Shown: positions 36,368 to 45,596 of the stretch, in pieces | How the letters are laid out: every line of letters starts with the position of its first letter | Numbering within the stretch: position 1 is the first letter of the stretch | Translations under genes and position numbers: made by a program | Notes under the pieces: model-generated | Database searches by the model: none | What the model was told of the DNA's origin: nothing | Seen by the model: the letters and a program-made list of their open reading frames with translations, nothing else | NCBI GenBank assembly: GCA_000372225.1 | Contig: AQTY01000006.1 | Location: 4,838 to 68,837, forward strand | Reading direction: 5' to 3' | DNA length: 64,000 bases | DNA from: Candidatus Nitromaritima sp. SCGC AAA288-L16 | GTDB lineage: Bacteria; Nitrospinota; Nitrospinia; Nitrospinales; VA-1

Positions 36368-36739
36368 ATGCAAGTGAGTATTGCTAAAGCTTTTTATATT
36401 CATGGTTTATCCAATCTTTTTATGGGTGATGACGCATTTAAAAATCAAAAAAACACACTTTGGAGACGCCTCCATCTATGGTGGCATGGCAAGGAAGAGA
36501 CGGAACAAAAACGCCTCAAATCTTTCATCCCACTTACTCTATATACAATTGCAGTTATTTATGGAGTAATCTACCTTTCTATTCTCAACACAGTCAACCG
36601 AGGTAAGGGAATGGATGCCGTCAAAACCTGGTACGGTGGTGATCGGTCGGAGATAGTCAGGGCACTCAAGCGGGAGAAAGAAGATTTGGAGAACAGCTTC
36701 AAAAAAATAATTCGAAAAAGAGTTTCCGGAGGGCGCTGA
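36368..36739 (+). CDS. Small membrane protein of unknown function
   Basis: About 123 residues from ATG 36368 (a TTG at 36344 is possible). It has a basic, Trp-containing N-terminal half (WRRLHLWWHGKEE), one hydrophobic helix (TLYTIAVIYGVIYLSIL) and a charged, coiled-coil-like tail (VRALKREKEDLENSFKKIIRKR). It is not a family I recognise. It is followed by two further same-strand genes, a DUF4149-like membrane protein and a SUMF1 protein, with gaps too wide to be sure of an operon. Confidence 0.55.
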   Translation: MQVSIAKAFYIHGLSNLFMGDDAFKNQKNTLWRRLHLWWHGKEETEQKRLKSFIPLTLYTIAVIYGVIYLSILNTVNRGKGMDAVKTWYGGDRSEIVRALKREKEDLENSFKKIIRKRVSGGR

Positions 36740-36919
36740 TTTAAGTTTATAAGATTGAAGGTAAAAGTTGAAAGAAAAATGAAATTACGGGCTTGCTGAT
36801 AGATTATGATTGTGTGTCAGACAAATTGGCACAATGGTTTTCATGACATCCAAAAATCATAAAGTCCTTAATATAGTGTTTTACAGGCTGAAATATTTTC
36901 CTGCCACGTATGGTGTTAT

Positions 36920-37474
36920 ATGATGAAACGCTTAGTGTATATATTTAATATGTTCTATCTTCTGGGACTCTCCTTGTGGGTTGGGGGTATGTTTCTGCTT
37001 GGATTTTTGGTAGAGGCTGTCGTACGAATCAAGCTTAAAGAACAGCCATTGCCGGCGAATGAGGTGATGAACACCATCATGGATATATTCAATATTCAAA
37101 TTATTTATGTTTGTATTGGATTCATGGTCGTGGCCGAGATAATTAAGCTGTTGGTAGGGAAGTTTAGCTGGCTTGAGTTTGATCAACTAGGTGTTACCAA
37201 ACGCAGATATGTTAAGGAATGTATTCTTGGCATTATGATTGTGCTGGCAATTTATATGGGAAGCTTTCTGCGGCCCGAAATGCACGAGGTGAACAAGTTA
37301 AAAAACGACAACCCAACGAATCAGCAACTACAGATACGTTCCAAGCGTTTCCATTCAAAATTCGTCAATATTTATTCAGTTAACATGATCTTGGGGCTAT
37401 CGCTTTTCTACATTCATGGCAAGGAGATGACTCGGTTTCGAAAAACCCTTAATGAAACTAACGAGTCAAACTGA
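36920..37474 (+). CDS. DUF4149/TMEM205-like integral membrane protein
   Basis: A 184-residue polytopic membrane protein. Helix one carries LSLWVGGMFLLGFLV, typical of DUF4149 proteins, followed by two further helices (IIYVCIGFMVVAEIIKLLV and LGIMIVLAIYMGSF), then the conserved RPEMHEVN loop, RFHSKFVNIYSVNM and a last helix. The RPE/H-x-K-F pattern supports the family. No reaction or substrate is known. It starts at ATG 36920. Confidence 0.75.
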   Translation: MMKRLVYIFNMFYLLGLSLWVGGMFLLGFLVEAVVRIKLKEQPLPANEVMNTIMDIFNIQIIYVCIGFMVVAEIIKLLVGKFSWLEFDQLGVTKRRYVKECILGIMIVLAIYMGSFLRPEMHEVNKLKNDNPTNQQLQIRSKRFHSKFVNIYSVNMILGLSLFYIHGKEMTRFRKTLNETNESN

Positions 37475-37520
37475 TGAGTGAAAATCCTTTCACCAGAAGT
37501 TAACTATTTAGCCCGAACCC

Positions 37521-38453
37521 ATGACTGATCGGCTATTATTTTTTATTGCTATGTGTTTTTTTTCTGCGACCTCTGTAGTGTTTGCGATGCATGCTGGGGA
37601 AGAGCATAAAAAAGAGTTGCTTGGTAACCCCCAGCAAGTGCGGGCAGAACCCCTCTTTGTACAATCAGATAATTCATTAATGGTTCGTATCCCGACGGGG
37701 ACTTTTAAAATGGGATCGAGTTTTAAGGAAAATAAAAGGCACCTGAAGGGGTGCCGTAAGTACGACAAGTCCTGCGAGTTATGGTGGTTTAATGATGAGT
37801 ATCCCGACCGACTTATTTTTCTTGATAGCTATTGGCTCGATATATATGAAGTGACCAATGAAAAATATCTTGAGTTTGTTTTAGCTACTGGGCATCGTTT
37901 TGCCTTAGATCAAACTTGTGATACAGATAAATGCCGCGATGGTAATTTGTGGCAGGGGGCATCATTTCCCCCCAGAATCAAACATCAACCAGTGACACAA
38001 GTAAGTTGGCACGACGCGGATGCTTTTTGTAGATGGAGGGGTAAACGGCTTCCTTCAGAAGCGGAATGGGAAAAGGCGGCGCGAGGCCCGAGTGGCAACT
38101 CATACCCTTGGGGGGCCGGGTCACCCAAAAATAGAGCTACTTATGGGAGGAAATGGCGTGGTGTTTTCACTATGACAGATGTGGGAACGTATTCTCAAGG
38201 GACTTCTATCTATGATGTGCATGATATGGCGGGAAACGTTTGGGAGTGGGTTGATGATTGGTACAACTTAAAATATTACAATTGGAGACGTAAAAAAAAC
38301 CCAAGAGGCCCAGCAGAAGGTGATTTTAAAGTGGTTAGGGGTGGTTCTTGGGTTAATTATCCTGATACCTTACGTAGCTCCTTTCGAAGGTGGAGTCAAC
38401 CTGAAGTAAGATTTAACGATACCGGATTCCGATGTGCCAAAGATAACAATTGA
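37521..38453 (+). CDS. Exported SUMF1/FGE-fold protein
   Basis: A 310-residue protein with a signal peptide (MTDRLLFFIAMCFFSATSVVFA) and a formylglycine-generating-enzyme-like (C-type-lectin) fold from about residue 48. It has IPTGTFKMGS, LDIYEVTNEKYLEF, PVTQVSWHDADAFCRWRGKRLPSEAEWEKAARG, DMAGNVWEWVDDWY and a C-terminal GFRCAKD. The paired catalytic Cys of true FGE before this end motif is absent, so it is unlikely to make formylglycine. It is one of three such exported proteins here. It lies nine bases before the ThyX-like gene. Confidence 0.9.
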   Translation: MTDRLLFFIAMCFFSATSVVFAMHAGEEHKKELLGNPQQVRAEPLFVQSDNSLMVRIPTGTFKMGSSFKENKRHLKGCRKYDKSCELWWFNDEYPDRLIFLDSYWLDIYEVTNEKYLEFVLATGHRFALDQTCDTDKCRDGNLWQGASFPPRIKHQPVTQVSWHDADAFCRWRGKRLPSEAEWEKAARGPSGNSYPWGAGSPKNRATYGRKWRGVFTMTDVGTYSQGTSIYDVHDMAGNVWEWVDDWYNLKYYNWRRKKNPRGPAEGDFKVVRGGSWVNYPDTLRSSFRRWSQPEVRFNDTGFRCAKDNN

Positions 38454-38462
38454 TGACAACTT

Positions 38463-40124
38463 ATGAAACCAAAAAGATCTGACGAACTAACCAAGCAAGA
38501 GAAAGAAAACCTTTCTTCATATCTTTCAGATGTGGATGCAGATGTGTTTGTGATCAGTAACCTTAATCCAGAGGTGGTTGGCGCTGCTCTTGCACGCTAC
38601 AGTCGAGCACCAACAGGACTTAAGGAGACAGTGGTACGTGAATTTCTTAATTCCGACGGAAAGCCCAATGAGGTCAAGGGGAGCGAGCTTATTGATCGAG
38701 TAGTAAACAAATATGGAGATGAGTCCGTAGCAGAGCTTGCAGTTGCTCCTCTTTGCATCGAAAATGTTTCCAATTTAATGACGAAGATTATTGAAGATTG
38801 CAGAATAGGCGGCTCGCCGATTGAAGAGTCTACGCGCTACGTCTTATACGATGTGAAGCGTGACGAACAATGGAGATATGTTCGCCCCGAGTCTATTATG
38901 AAATCCGGATTAGCTGAGGCATATGTCCAGACGATGGATTTTTTGTTTGAAACGTATGCTGGGCTGGTCGAACCGATGCAAAACTTTTTTCGTAAAAAAC
39001 TGCCAGCATCAGCATTTAAGATCGAGGTCGAACGCGATAATGGTGTCGTGCTTGTGGGAGCAGATGAATTAGAAAATGACAATGAACAAAGAGCGCATCG
39101 CTTGGCCTATGGCTTCACTATGCGAAGTGCAGCCTGTGACATTATTCGTTGCATTCTTCCTGCTTCGACTAAGGCAAATATGGGGCTTGTTGGGAATGGC
39201 AGGTTTTATAGTGGATTAATTACTAAGCTTCTATCTCAAGAGCTTGGTGAAGGTTGGTTGCTCGCGGAGAATATTCGAAAAGCCTTGGATACGCAGATAC
39301 CGACTTTTATTAGGCGAGCATCAAAAAATGATTATCTTGCCGAGAACCAGAGCAGGATAAGAGAATTTTCCATCGCTTTATTTAAAGATATTCCTATTCA
39401 AACGGTTCCAGAGGTTGTTCTAATCGAGGATCGAGTCCAAGATTATACAATTAACCTCTTAGCAAATATTATTTTTCCATATGTGCAACATTCGACTATG
39501 CAAATCCGAAATATTGTTCGTTCCTTACCAGGAGAAAAACAAAATGAAATTTTATCTACAGTTATCGGTAAAAGGAGGACTAAAAGAGACCGGCCACCAC
39601 GCGCCTTTGAATATGGTTACCCAATAAACTTTGATGTTGTTACGGGATTTGCCGAATATAGAGATCTGCAAAGACATCGTATGTTGACCCAGCAAAGACA
39701 AGACATTAATGTATCACTTGGTTATTCGGTTCCAGAAGAAATTGAAGAAATAGGGCAGGGCGGTGTTGTCCAGGAATGCTTTGAGCGAGCAGAGTCGCTT
39801 CATAGTGATTTGATCAAGGCCGGGTTGGTCCGTGAAGCCCAATATGCTCCCCTGTTTAACCATTTTATTCGATGGAATATGGGAATGAACCTGAGAGAGC
39901 TTGGACATCTTACCGAATTGCGATCGCAAAAGGCCGGGCACCCAAAATACCGTCGTACGGTTCAAGTAATGGCGAAACTATATATGGATCGACACCCTGA
40001 AATGGAACCTATATTACGATTTGTTGATTATAATGATTATGATCAGGGGATCACTCGTGCCGAGCAGGAAGCACGCACTGCACGCAAAAGTTTGGCCACC
40101 GGTGTGTTTGACGATATGGACTAA
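38463..40124 (+). CDS. Tandem ThyX-like protein with complementary half-motifs
   Basis: A 553-residue, double-length relative of flavin-dependent thymidylate synthase. The first half (about 80-230) has DESVAELA and a signature stretch where Ser118, Glu121, Ser123 and Arg125 of S-x2-E-x-S-x-R are kept, but the preceding R-H-R reads C-R-I. The second half (about 380-520) keeps RHR at 404-406, but the rest of the motif is T, R, D, N. Each half thus holds one part of the ThyX motif. It could form a composite active site or have another flavin-linked role. It is probably co-transcribed with the SUMF1 gene upstream. Confidence 0.8.
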   Translation: MKPKRSDELTKQEKENLSSYLSDVDADVFVISNLNPEVVGAALARYSRAPTGLKETVVREFLNSDGKPNEVKGSELIDRVVNKYGDESVAELAVAPLCIENVSNLMTKIIEDCRIGGSPIEESTRYVLYDVKRDEQWRYVRPESIMKSGLAEAYVQTMDFLFETYAGLVEPMQNFFRKKLPASAFKIEVERDNGVVLVGADELENDNEQRAHRLAYGFTMRSAACDIIRCILPASTKANMGLVGNGRFYSGLITKLLSQELGEGWLLAENIRKALDTQIPTFIRRASKNDYLAENQSRIREFSIALFKDIPIQTVPEVVLIEDRVQDYTINLLANIIFPYVQHSTMQIRNIVRSLPGEKQNEILSTVIGKRRTKRDRPPRAFEYGYPINFDVVTGFAEYRDLQRHRMLTQQRQDINVSLGYSVPEEIEEIGQGGVVQECFERAESLHSDLIKAGLVREAQYAPLFNHFIRWNMGMNLRELGHLTELRSQKAGHPKYRRTVQVMAKLYMDRHPEMEPILRFVDYNDYDQGITRAEQEARTARKSLATGVFDDMD

Positions 40125-40244
40125 TATTTTAGTACCCGGTAGATTTTTTCATTAGACCCAATGTTTTTCGTTGATATTCGGTTTGGTTTGTTTATTATTG
40201 CCCTTTATTATTTTGAAATTAATCTTCCATGAAGGTTTGAAGTT

Positions 40245-41804
40245 ATGAAGATTGGCATACCTAAAGAAATTCACGACGCTGAAAAAAGGGTCGCAACGAC
40301 ACCCGATGTCGCTAAGCAGCTTATCAAATTAGGTTTTGAGATATTGGTTGAATCAGGTGCCGGGGAAGGGTCCCATTTTTCTGATACTGCTTTTACTGAC
40401 GCTGGTGTGACAGTAGTGGAGGGTGCAAAAAAGATTTGGGAAGGCAGTGACATTATATTTAAAGTGCGACCACCGGAATTCAATTCGAGTCTTAATTCTG
40501 AAGAAGTGGATTTATTGCACGAAAAACAGGTGATAATCACTTTTCTTTGGCCAGCTCAGAACCCAGACTTACTTAAAAAGTTAGCTGAGAAAAAAGTTAC
40601 TGCGCTCTCAATGGACAGCGTGCCACGTATTTCCCGTGCTCAAAAGATGGATGCGCTTAGCTCGATGGCGAATATTGCTGGATATCGAGCGGTGGTAGAG
40701 GCTGCGCAGCACTTTGGTAGATTTTTTACGGGTCAGATTACCGCGGCGGGGAAAATACCACCGGCTAAGGTTATGGTTATTGGTGCGGGTGTTGCCGGAC
40801 TTGCCGCAATTGGTGCTGCGAAAAGTATGGGAGCTATTGTTCGAGCCTTTGATACCCGACCAGAAGTTAAAGAGCAAGTTGAGAGTATGAATGCAGAGTT
40901 TTTAGAGCTCGACTTTGAAGAAGAAGGGTCAGGGACGGGTGGATATGCCAAGGTGATGAGTAAGGAATTTATAGAAGCAGAGATGGCATTATTCGCGGAA
41001 CAGGCAAAAGAGGTAGACATTATTATTACCACAGCATTGATTCCAGGAAAGCCTGCCCCAGAATTGATCAAAGAAGAAATGGTTGTTTCAATGAAAGACG
41101 GTAGCGTGATTGTCGATCTCGCCGCAGAACAGGGAGGTAATTGTAAGTTGTCAGAGGCGGGCATAGTAAAAAAGGTTCATGGTGTTTCAATTATTGGTTA
41201 TACAGATTTACCCAGTCGCCTTGCTGCCCAGTCCAGTCAGCTTTATGGAACTAATTTGCGCCATCTCTTAACTGACATGTGTAAGGATAAGGATGGAAAT
41301 ATTACGGTTGATATGGAAGACGAGGTAGTCCGAGGAGCCACAGTCGTCAAAGACGGGAAAATAACTTGGCCACCTCCTGCTCCTAAGTTGTCTGCTTCAC
41401 CTCCCAAGCCAGCGGAAAAGCCAAAAGATGTGAAACCCTCTGAAGTGACCGAAGAAAAACCCTCTTGGTTAGGACCCCTTGTTACATTCGCGGTTGGAGG
41501 TCTTGTTTTACTAGGGTTGGGTTCCGTCGCTCCAGCATCATTTATGGCGCACTTCACGGTATTTGTATTAGCCTGCTTTGTCGGTTACATGGTGATATGG
41601 AATGTGACAGCGGCTCTACATACCCCGTTAATGAGTGTGACTAATGCTATTAGCAGTATCATTATTATTGGTGCCATTTTACAGATAAGTTCTGGAGAGA
41701 GTGTGATCATGTGGGTGGCTGGTTTTGCTGTGACGATCACAGCGATTAATATAACAGGTGGATTCGCGGTAACGCGTCGCATGCTTGAAATGTTCCGTAA
41801 ATAG
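40245..41804 (+). CDS. pntA: NAD(P) transhydrogenase subunit alpha (fused alpha-1/alpha-2)
   Basis: The NAD-binding subunit of the proton-pumping transhydrogenase that makes NADPH from NADH. Residues 1 to about 370 are the soluble domain I, related to alanine dehydrogenase: IGIPKEIHDAEKRVA, VMVIGAGVAGLAAIGAAKSMGA (Rossmann loop) and VIVDLAAEQGGN. A Pro/Lys-rich linker (about 390-415) leads to four hydrophobic helices of the membrane domain at the C-terminus. In many relatives these are two separate genes. It is followed ten bases later by pntB. Confidence 0.96.
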   Translation: MKIGIPKEIHDAEKRVATTPDVAKQLIKLGFEILVESGAGEGSHFSDTAFTDAGVTVVEGAKKIWEGSDIIFKVRPPEFNSSLNSEEVDLLHEKQVIITFLWPAQNPDLLKKLAEKKVTALSMDSVPRISRAQKMDALSSMANIAGYRAVVEAAQHFGRFFTGQITAAGKIPPAKVMVIGAGVAGLAAIGAAKSMGAIVRAFDTRPEVKEQVESMNAEFLELDFEEEGSGTGGYAKVMSKEFIEAEMALFAEQAKEVDIIITTALIPGKPAPELIKEEMVVSMKDGSVIVDLAAEQGGNCKLSEAGIVKKVHGVSIIGYTDLPSRLAAQSSQLYGTNLRHLLTDMCKDKDGNITVDMEDEVVRGATVVKDGKITWPPPAPKLSASPPKPAEKPKDVKPSEVTEEKPSWLGPLVTFAVGGLVLLGLGSVAPASFMAHFTVFVLACFVGYMVIWNVTAALHTPLMSVTNAISSIIIIGAILQISSGESVIMWVAGFAVTITAINITGGFAVTRRMLEMFRK

Positions 41805-41814
41805 GAGGGAGTAG

Positions 41815-43212
41815 ATGAGTCAAGGTGTCGTAACTGCCTCTTATGTAGGCGCAACCATTCTCTTTATTTTAGCTCTGGGTGGTTTGAGTAGCCCGGAAAC
41901 ATCTCGACGTGGAAACATCTATGGCATCACAGGTATGGCAATCGCCCTGATCGTAACGATTGCTAGTGTTACTTCTAATGTCGAAATTCTTATAGGCGGT
42001 TTGTTAATTGGTGGGTCAATTGGATTGGTTCTGGCAAAGCGTGTTCAAATGACGGAAATGCCAGAGTTGGTCGCAATCCTACACAGCCTCGTGGGTCTAG
42101 CCGCAGTTCTGGTCGGCTTTGCCAACTTCATGGATCCGGCGCGTTTAGAGCATTACACAGGTGTCGAGTTGACAATCCACGATGTTGAAACGTACTTGGG
42201 GATTCTCATAGGTGCGGTTACGTTTTCAGGTTCTGTCATCGCGTTTGGAAAACTCAGCGGGAAGATAGGTGGGAACCCGCTACTGTTGCCTGCTCGCCAT
42301 TGGTTTAATCTTGGTTTGCTGATTGCCTCGATCTGGCTCTGTTCTATGTTTATTGATCAGTCAGCAGTTGGTGGTGGGCTGAATCCATTATTGATTATGA
42401 CCGGAATCGCATTACTGTTCGGGATTCATATGGTTATGGCGATTGGTGGCGCCGACATGCCCGTGGTCATCTCCATGCTTAATAGTTATTCGGGTTGGGC
42501 CGCGGCTGCAACTGGTTTCATGCTCAATAACGACCTTCTCATAGTAACAGGAGCTTTGGTAGGCAGCAGCGGTGCCATTCTGAGCTATATCATGTGTCGA
42601 GCTATGAATAGAAAGTTCTTGGCAGTAATTGCCGGTGGATTTGGTACAACGACAGGTGGGTCCTCTACCGGTTCCGATGTCGAACAAGGTGAAGTAATCG
42701 CCTTGGAAGCGCCTGAGGTTGCAAGCTTATTGAACGAAGCTAAAGAAGTCATGATCATTCCTGGTTACGGTATGGCCGTCGCTCAAGCTCAACATATCGT
42801 CTGCGAACTCACAAAGGCGCTCAGAAGCAAAAAAGTGAATGTTCGATTTGGTATTCACCCAGTTGCTGGGCGTATGCCAGGGCACATGAATGTGCTACTG
42901 GCAGAGGCCAAGGTTCCCTACGATATCGTTTACGAAATGGATGAGATCAATGATGATTTCCCGAATATTGATGTTTCAATGGTTATCGGAGCAAACGATA
43001 TCGTGAACCCGTCCGCACTAACAGATCCAAATAGCCCGATCGCGGGAATGCCCGTTCTTGAATGTTGGAAAGGCAAAACAACAGTCGTTTTAAAACGCAG
43101 CATGGCAACGGGTTACGCAGGTGTCCAAAACCCCTTATTCTTCGAAGAGAATACGCGTATGTTGTTTGGTGACGCCAAATCTAGCCTAGATACAGTATAT
43201 AAAAGTCTCTAG
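41815..43212 (+). CDS. pntB: NAD(P) transhydrogenase subunit beta
   Basis: A 465-residue partner of PntA. The N-terminal two thirds are membrane helices with GGADMPVVISMLNSYSGWA. The C-terminal domain III binds NADP (IIPGYGMAVAQAQH, FGIHPVAGRMPGHMNVLLAEA, VIGANDIVNPSA, VLKRSMATGYAGV). A strong GGAGG-like site precedes ATG 41815. It is clearly in one operon with pntA. Confidence 0.97.
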   Translation: MSQGVVTASYVGATILFILALGGLSSPETSRRGNIYGITGMAIALIVTIASVTSNVEILIGGLLIGGSIGLVLAKRVQMTEMPELVAILHSLVGLAAVLVGFANFMDPARLEHYTGVELTIHDVETYLGILIGAVTFSGSVIAFGKLSGKIGGNPLLLPARHWFNLGLLIASIWLCSMFIDQSAVGGGLNPLLIMTGIALLFGIHMVMAIGGADMPVVISMLNSYSGWAAAATGFMLNNDLLIVTGALVGSSGAILSYIMCRAMNRKFLAVIAGGFGTTTGGSSTGSDVEQGEVIALEAPEVASLLNEAKEVMIIPGYGMAVAQAQHIVCELTKALRSKKVNVRFGIHPVAGRMPGHMNVLLAEAKVPYDIVYEMDEINDDFPNIDVSMVIGANDIVNPSALTDPNSPIAGMPVLECWKGKTTVVLKRSMATGYAGVQNPLFFEENTRMLFGDAKSSLDTVYKSL

Positions 43213-43249
43213 GCCTTATTTATCGATATCGACCTTTTAAAAACCCTAG

Positions 43250-44335
43250 TTAGTCTTTTAATTTTTGGAGGAATTTCTGAAAAAACCCTCGATCATCTCC
43301 CCCACCATCTCGATAAGCGACCCCATGCGTTTCTCCACCGGTGTCTATCTTAGTAATGAGGCTGAGGTCTGCGGTTGAAACTATACCCAGTTTATTCTCA
43401 TCTCGAATAGCCACGAAAATAGTTTTTCCATCTGAACTGATCGCCATCATGTCCGGTCGTTCGCCTATAGGAGTAGATTTAACAATTTTAAGGCTTGCAG
43501 TATCAATCATCGATATCTGGTTAAGACCCCGTTGTCCAACATAAACCGTTTTACCATCTGGGCTGTGTACCAGGCCATGTGGTTCTCCTGGAACATCGAT
43601 AGAAGCTTCAATCGATCCAGTCTGAGGATTCATCAACAGTAATTTATTATCAGCAGGAGCGGTGACCCAAAGTAGACTCCAGTCGCTATTAGGCTTGATA
43701 GCCATGGCACCTTTAGCACCTGGAAAAGTCTTGGTGATTTTTTGAGTATTCACATCAATTACTGAAATAGTTGCATCACCAGCATTGACGACATATAAAT
43801 CATTTCCATCTGGAGAAAATATAGCAGTAATCGCCTTTACTCCAGTTGGCATAGTATGGGTAGCTTTTTTAGAGGCAACGTCAATGAAGGTGATATTTCC
43901 TGCACCAACGTTGCATGAGACTGCTGTTTTCCCATCTGGAGATACAGCTACATCGTGTGCCTTAGTATCTGCTAAGACATTAGCTAACTTCTTTTTTGTT
44001 ACGGCATCTATGATGGTTATACTGTTAGTCCCCAAGTTTGCAATGTAAGCTAGCTTTCCATCTGGGCTAAAAGTTACATTATGAGCTCCGGCGCCGGTAT
44101 CAATAGTCTTAAAAACTTGATTGGAGCCGGTGTCTATAATCTGGACATTAGCACCCTTCATATTTGCAACCCATGCTTCACCAGCGAAACTTTCTTTGAC
44201 AGATAACAATCCCGAAAGAAAAATAGCTGTGAATACAAAAACCGTGAACAAAGTGGATAGTTGCTGCTTTTGCCAAAAAGAATTTTTTAAAATTCCTTCG
44301 ACAGGATTAAGGGGTTTGTTTTTTTCGCTAAGCAT
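43250..44335 (-). CDS. Exported YVTN-type beta-propeller protein
   Basis: A 361-residue protein with about seven propeller blades, each carrying the pattern S-P-D-G-K-x2-Y/V-x-N plus I-D-x2-T. The start is fixed at ATG 44335 by GGAGG at 44341-44345, which gives an N-terminal basic region and one hydrophobic segment (FTVFVFTAIFLSGLLSV) acting as signal peptide or anchor, cut before GEAWVANMKG. Such proteins are periplasmic or surface proteins that bind ligands or act as scaffolds. No catalytic motif is visible. It ends in a Lys-rich tail (FFQKFLQKLKD). Confidence 0.85.
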   Translation of the reverse strand: MLSEKNKPLNPVEGILKNSFWQKQQLSTLFTVFVFTAIFLSGLLSVKESFAGEAWVANMKGANVQIIDTGSNQVFKTIDTGAGAHNVTFSPDGKLAYIANLGTNSITIIDAVTKKKLANVLADTKAHDVAVSPDGKTAVSCNVGAGNITFIDVASKKATHTMPTGVKAITAIFSPDGNDLYVVNAGDATISVIDVNTQKITKTFPGAKGAMAIKPNSDWSLLWVTAPADNKLLLMNPQTGSIEASIDVPGEPHGLVHSPDGKTVYVGQRGLNQISMIDTASLKIVKSTPIGERPDMMAISSDGKTIFVAIRDENKLGIVSTADLSLITKIDTGGETHGVAYRDGGGDDRGFFQKFLQKLKD

Positions 44336-44810
44336 ATTTTCCTCCAAAGAAATAAATGGTAGAGAACATTCATTCAAAATTTTCAAGTATATGAATCATA
44401 CTCTTTATTGTTTGCAAGGTAAATCTATCCGTTCTTTATTAAATTTTTAATGCTTAGCAAATTAGAGTTATATATTTAAGAAAGTGTGTGAGGGCTAATT
44501 TTATAAGTTAAATTAAAAAAATTTGGCCTGTTTGCAATCTTATAAATTTCAATAGGTTGTTGCGAAATAGGTTTTTTGTTTTCTAGGTAATGAAAACAAA
44601 TCAGCCTTACTACCATTCCAAGATACTTAGAGTTATTGCCAGGTAAGATTTAAAATAATACAATGAACTCATGTTTAAATTATCAAATATTTACAAAAAA
44701 CCCTTTTTTGCTTGCGTGTTTTGTGTGATTTATGTGGCGATCTCTTTTGGGGTAGCTTTATTTGGTTTTTAGTCAAAACCTAAATCAACACATTATGATT
44801 TAAGTTGTCG
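44336..44810. other. 475-base intergenic stretch, one possible microORF
   Basis: It separates the divergent-from-nothing ends of the propeller gene's 5' side and the 3' end of the oxygenase gene. It contains the ribosome site of the propeller gene (44341-44345) and the possible 33-codon ORF listed at 44671. No clear terminator, tRNA or repeat is seen. AT content is high. Confidence 0.5.
44671..44772 (+). CDS. Possible 33-residue single-helix membrane microprotein
   Basis: The open frame MFKLSNIYKKPFF followed by a helix ACVFCVIYVAISFGVALF has the charge pattern of a membrane microprotein (Lys before the helix, end shortly after). No convincing ribosome site precedes it, so the call rests only on composition. 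Confidence 0.28.
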   Translation: MFKLSNIYKKPFFACVFCVIYVAISFGVALFGF

Positions 44811-45596
44811 CTAACGCGTCCTTCCAAAAAACGTTAAACTAGCGTTTTCTGATAATTCAATGTTCTTTTGAAGGTTATAATTCAGGGTGACAAGAACTCG
44901 GTGCTTATTTGAAGTGACAGGAGTCACTCGATGAAGATAGTTGCTTCCATAAAAAAGAACAAGCGTGCCTTCCTCAATTCGCAATTCTTTTGCAGGATGT
45001 TTATTTTGTAAAACAGAGTCTATGAGTTGGGCATTAAGAGTGTTCTTTTCTACATTACGCGCATCGACAACATATTGAAAATTCCCCCCTGATGCTGATG
45101 ATTGGATCATCAGAGTAATAGCAAATGATGCCTTATCAAAATGCCACCCCAGCTGTTGATGTTTCTCATAATAATTATAATTGATGGACGACAGAGTATC
45201 AGCGTATGGGTAAATCTTCTCAACGGAGAGTAACGATTGAATAAAATTTTTAAAAAAAGGAGAGTTGTAAATTATTCTTAAGCTGGAGTTCTCTGGAATC
45301 AAGTCATGTGGGACGCAGCCTTTATCACTGACTACTTCAATATTGCAGGGGTGTTTATCGCCTAACTGGGTATTTTTTTTTGCAAGTAAAACATTATGAT
45401 TCTGCGAACAATAAAATGCCTTGTCGTGTAATGCTTGAGCTTCTCGCTGGAGGTTAACTAAAGGTTCTTCTGCTAGAAAGTTTTTTAAAATAAGTATGGA
45501 GTTTTTTTGTAGCTCACTCCTGCAACGTTTGACATAGTAATTCCAATCACCAATGGGGTGGAGTTTAAAATCAATAATATCTTGGAGATCGTTCAT
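44811..45596 (-). CDS. 2-oxoglutarate/Fe(II)-dependent oxygenase-like protein
   Basis: A 261-residue protein with the double-stranded beta-helix iron site of 2OG oxygenases: H-x-D in GWHFDKAS, the distal His in YLHRVTPV and the 2OG-binding Arg in KHRVLVTLNY. The N-terminal helical part matches small-molecule or peptide hydroxylases. It starts immediately after the TPR gene stop (TAAATG), so it is likely translated with it. The substrate is unknown. Confidence 0.82.
   Translation of the reverse strand: MNDLQDIIDFKLHPIGDWNYYVKRCRSELQKNSILILKNFLAEEPLVNLQREAQALHDKAFYCSQNHNVLLAKKNTQLGDKHPCNIEVVSDKGCVPHDLIPENSSLRIIYNSPFFKNFIQSLLSVEKIYPYADTLSSINYNYYEKHQQLGWHFDKASFAITLMIQSSASGGNFQYVVDARNVEKNTLNAQLIDSVLQNKHPAKELRIEEGTLVLFYGSNYLHRVTPVTSNKHRVLVTLNYNLQKNIELSENASLTFFGRTR

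Noticed and set aside
40733..41164. Long open frame on the minus strand inside pntA (143 codons)
   Set aside because: It is antisense to an unmistakable PntA domain, has no ribosome site and its translation is low-complexity Ser/Ala/Ile.
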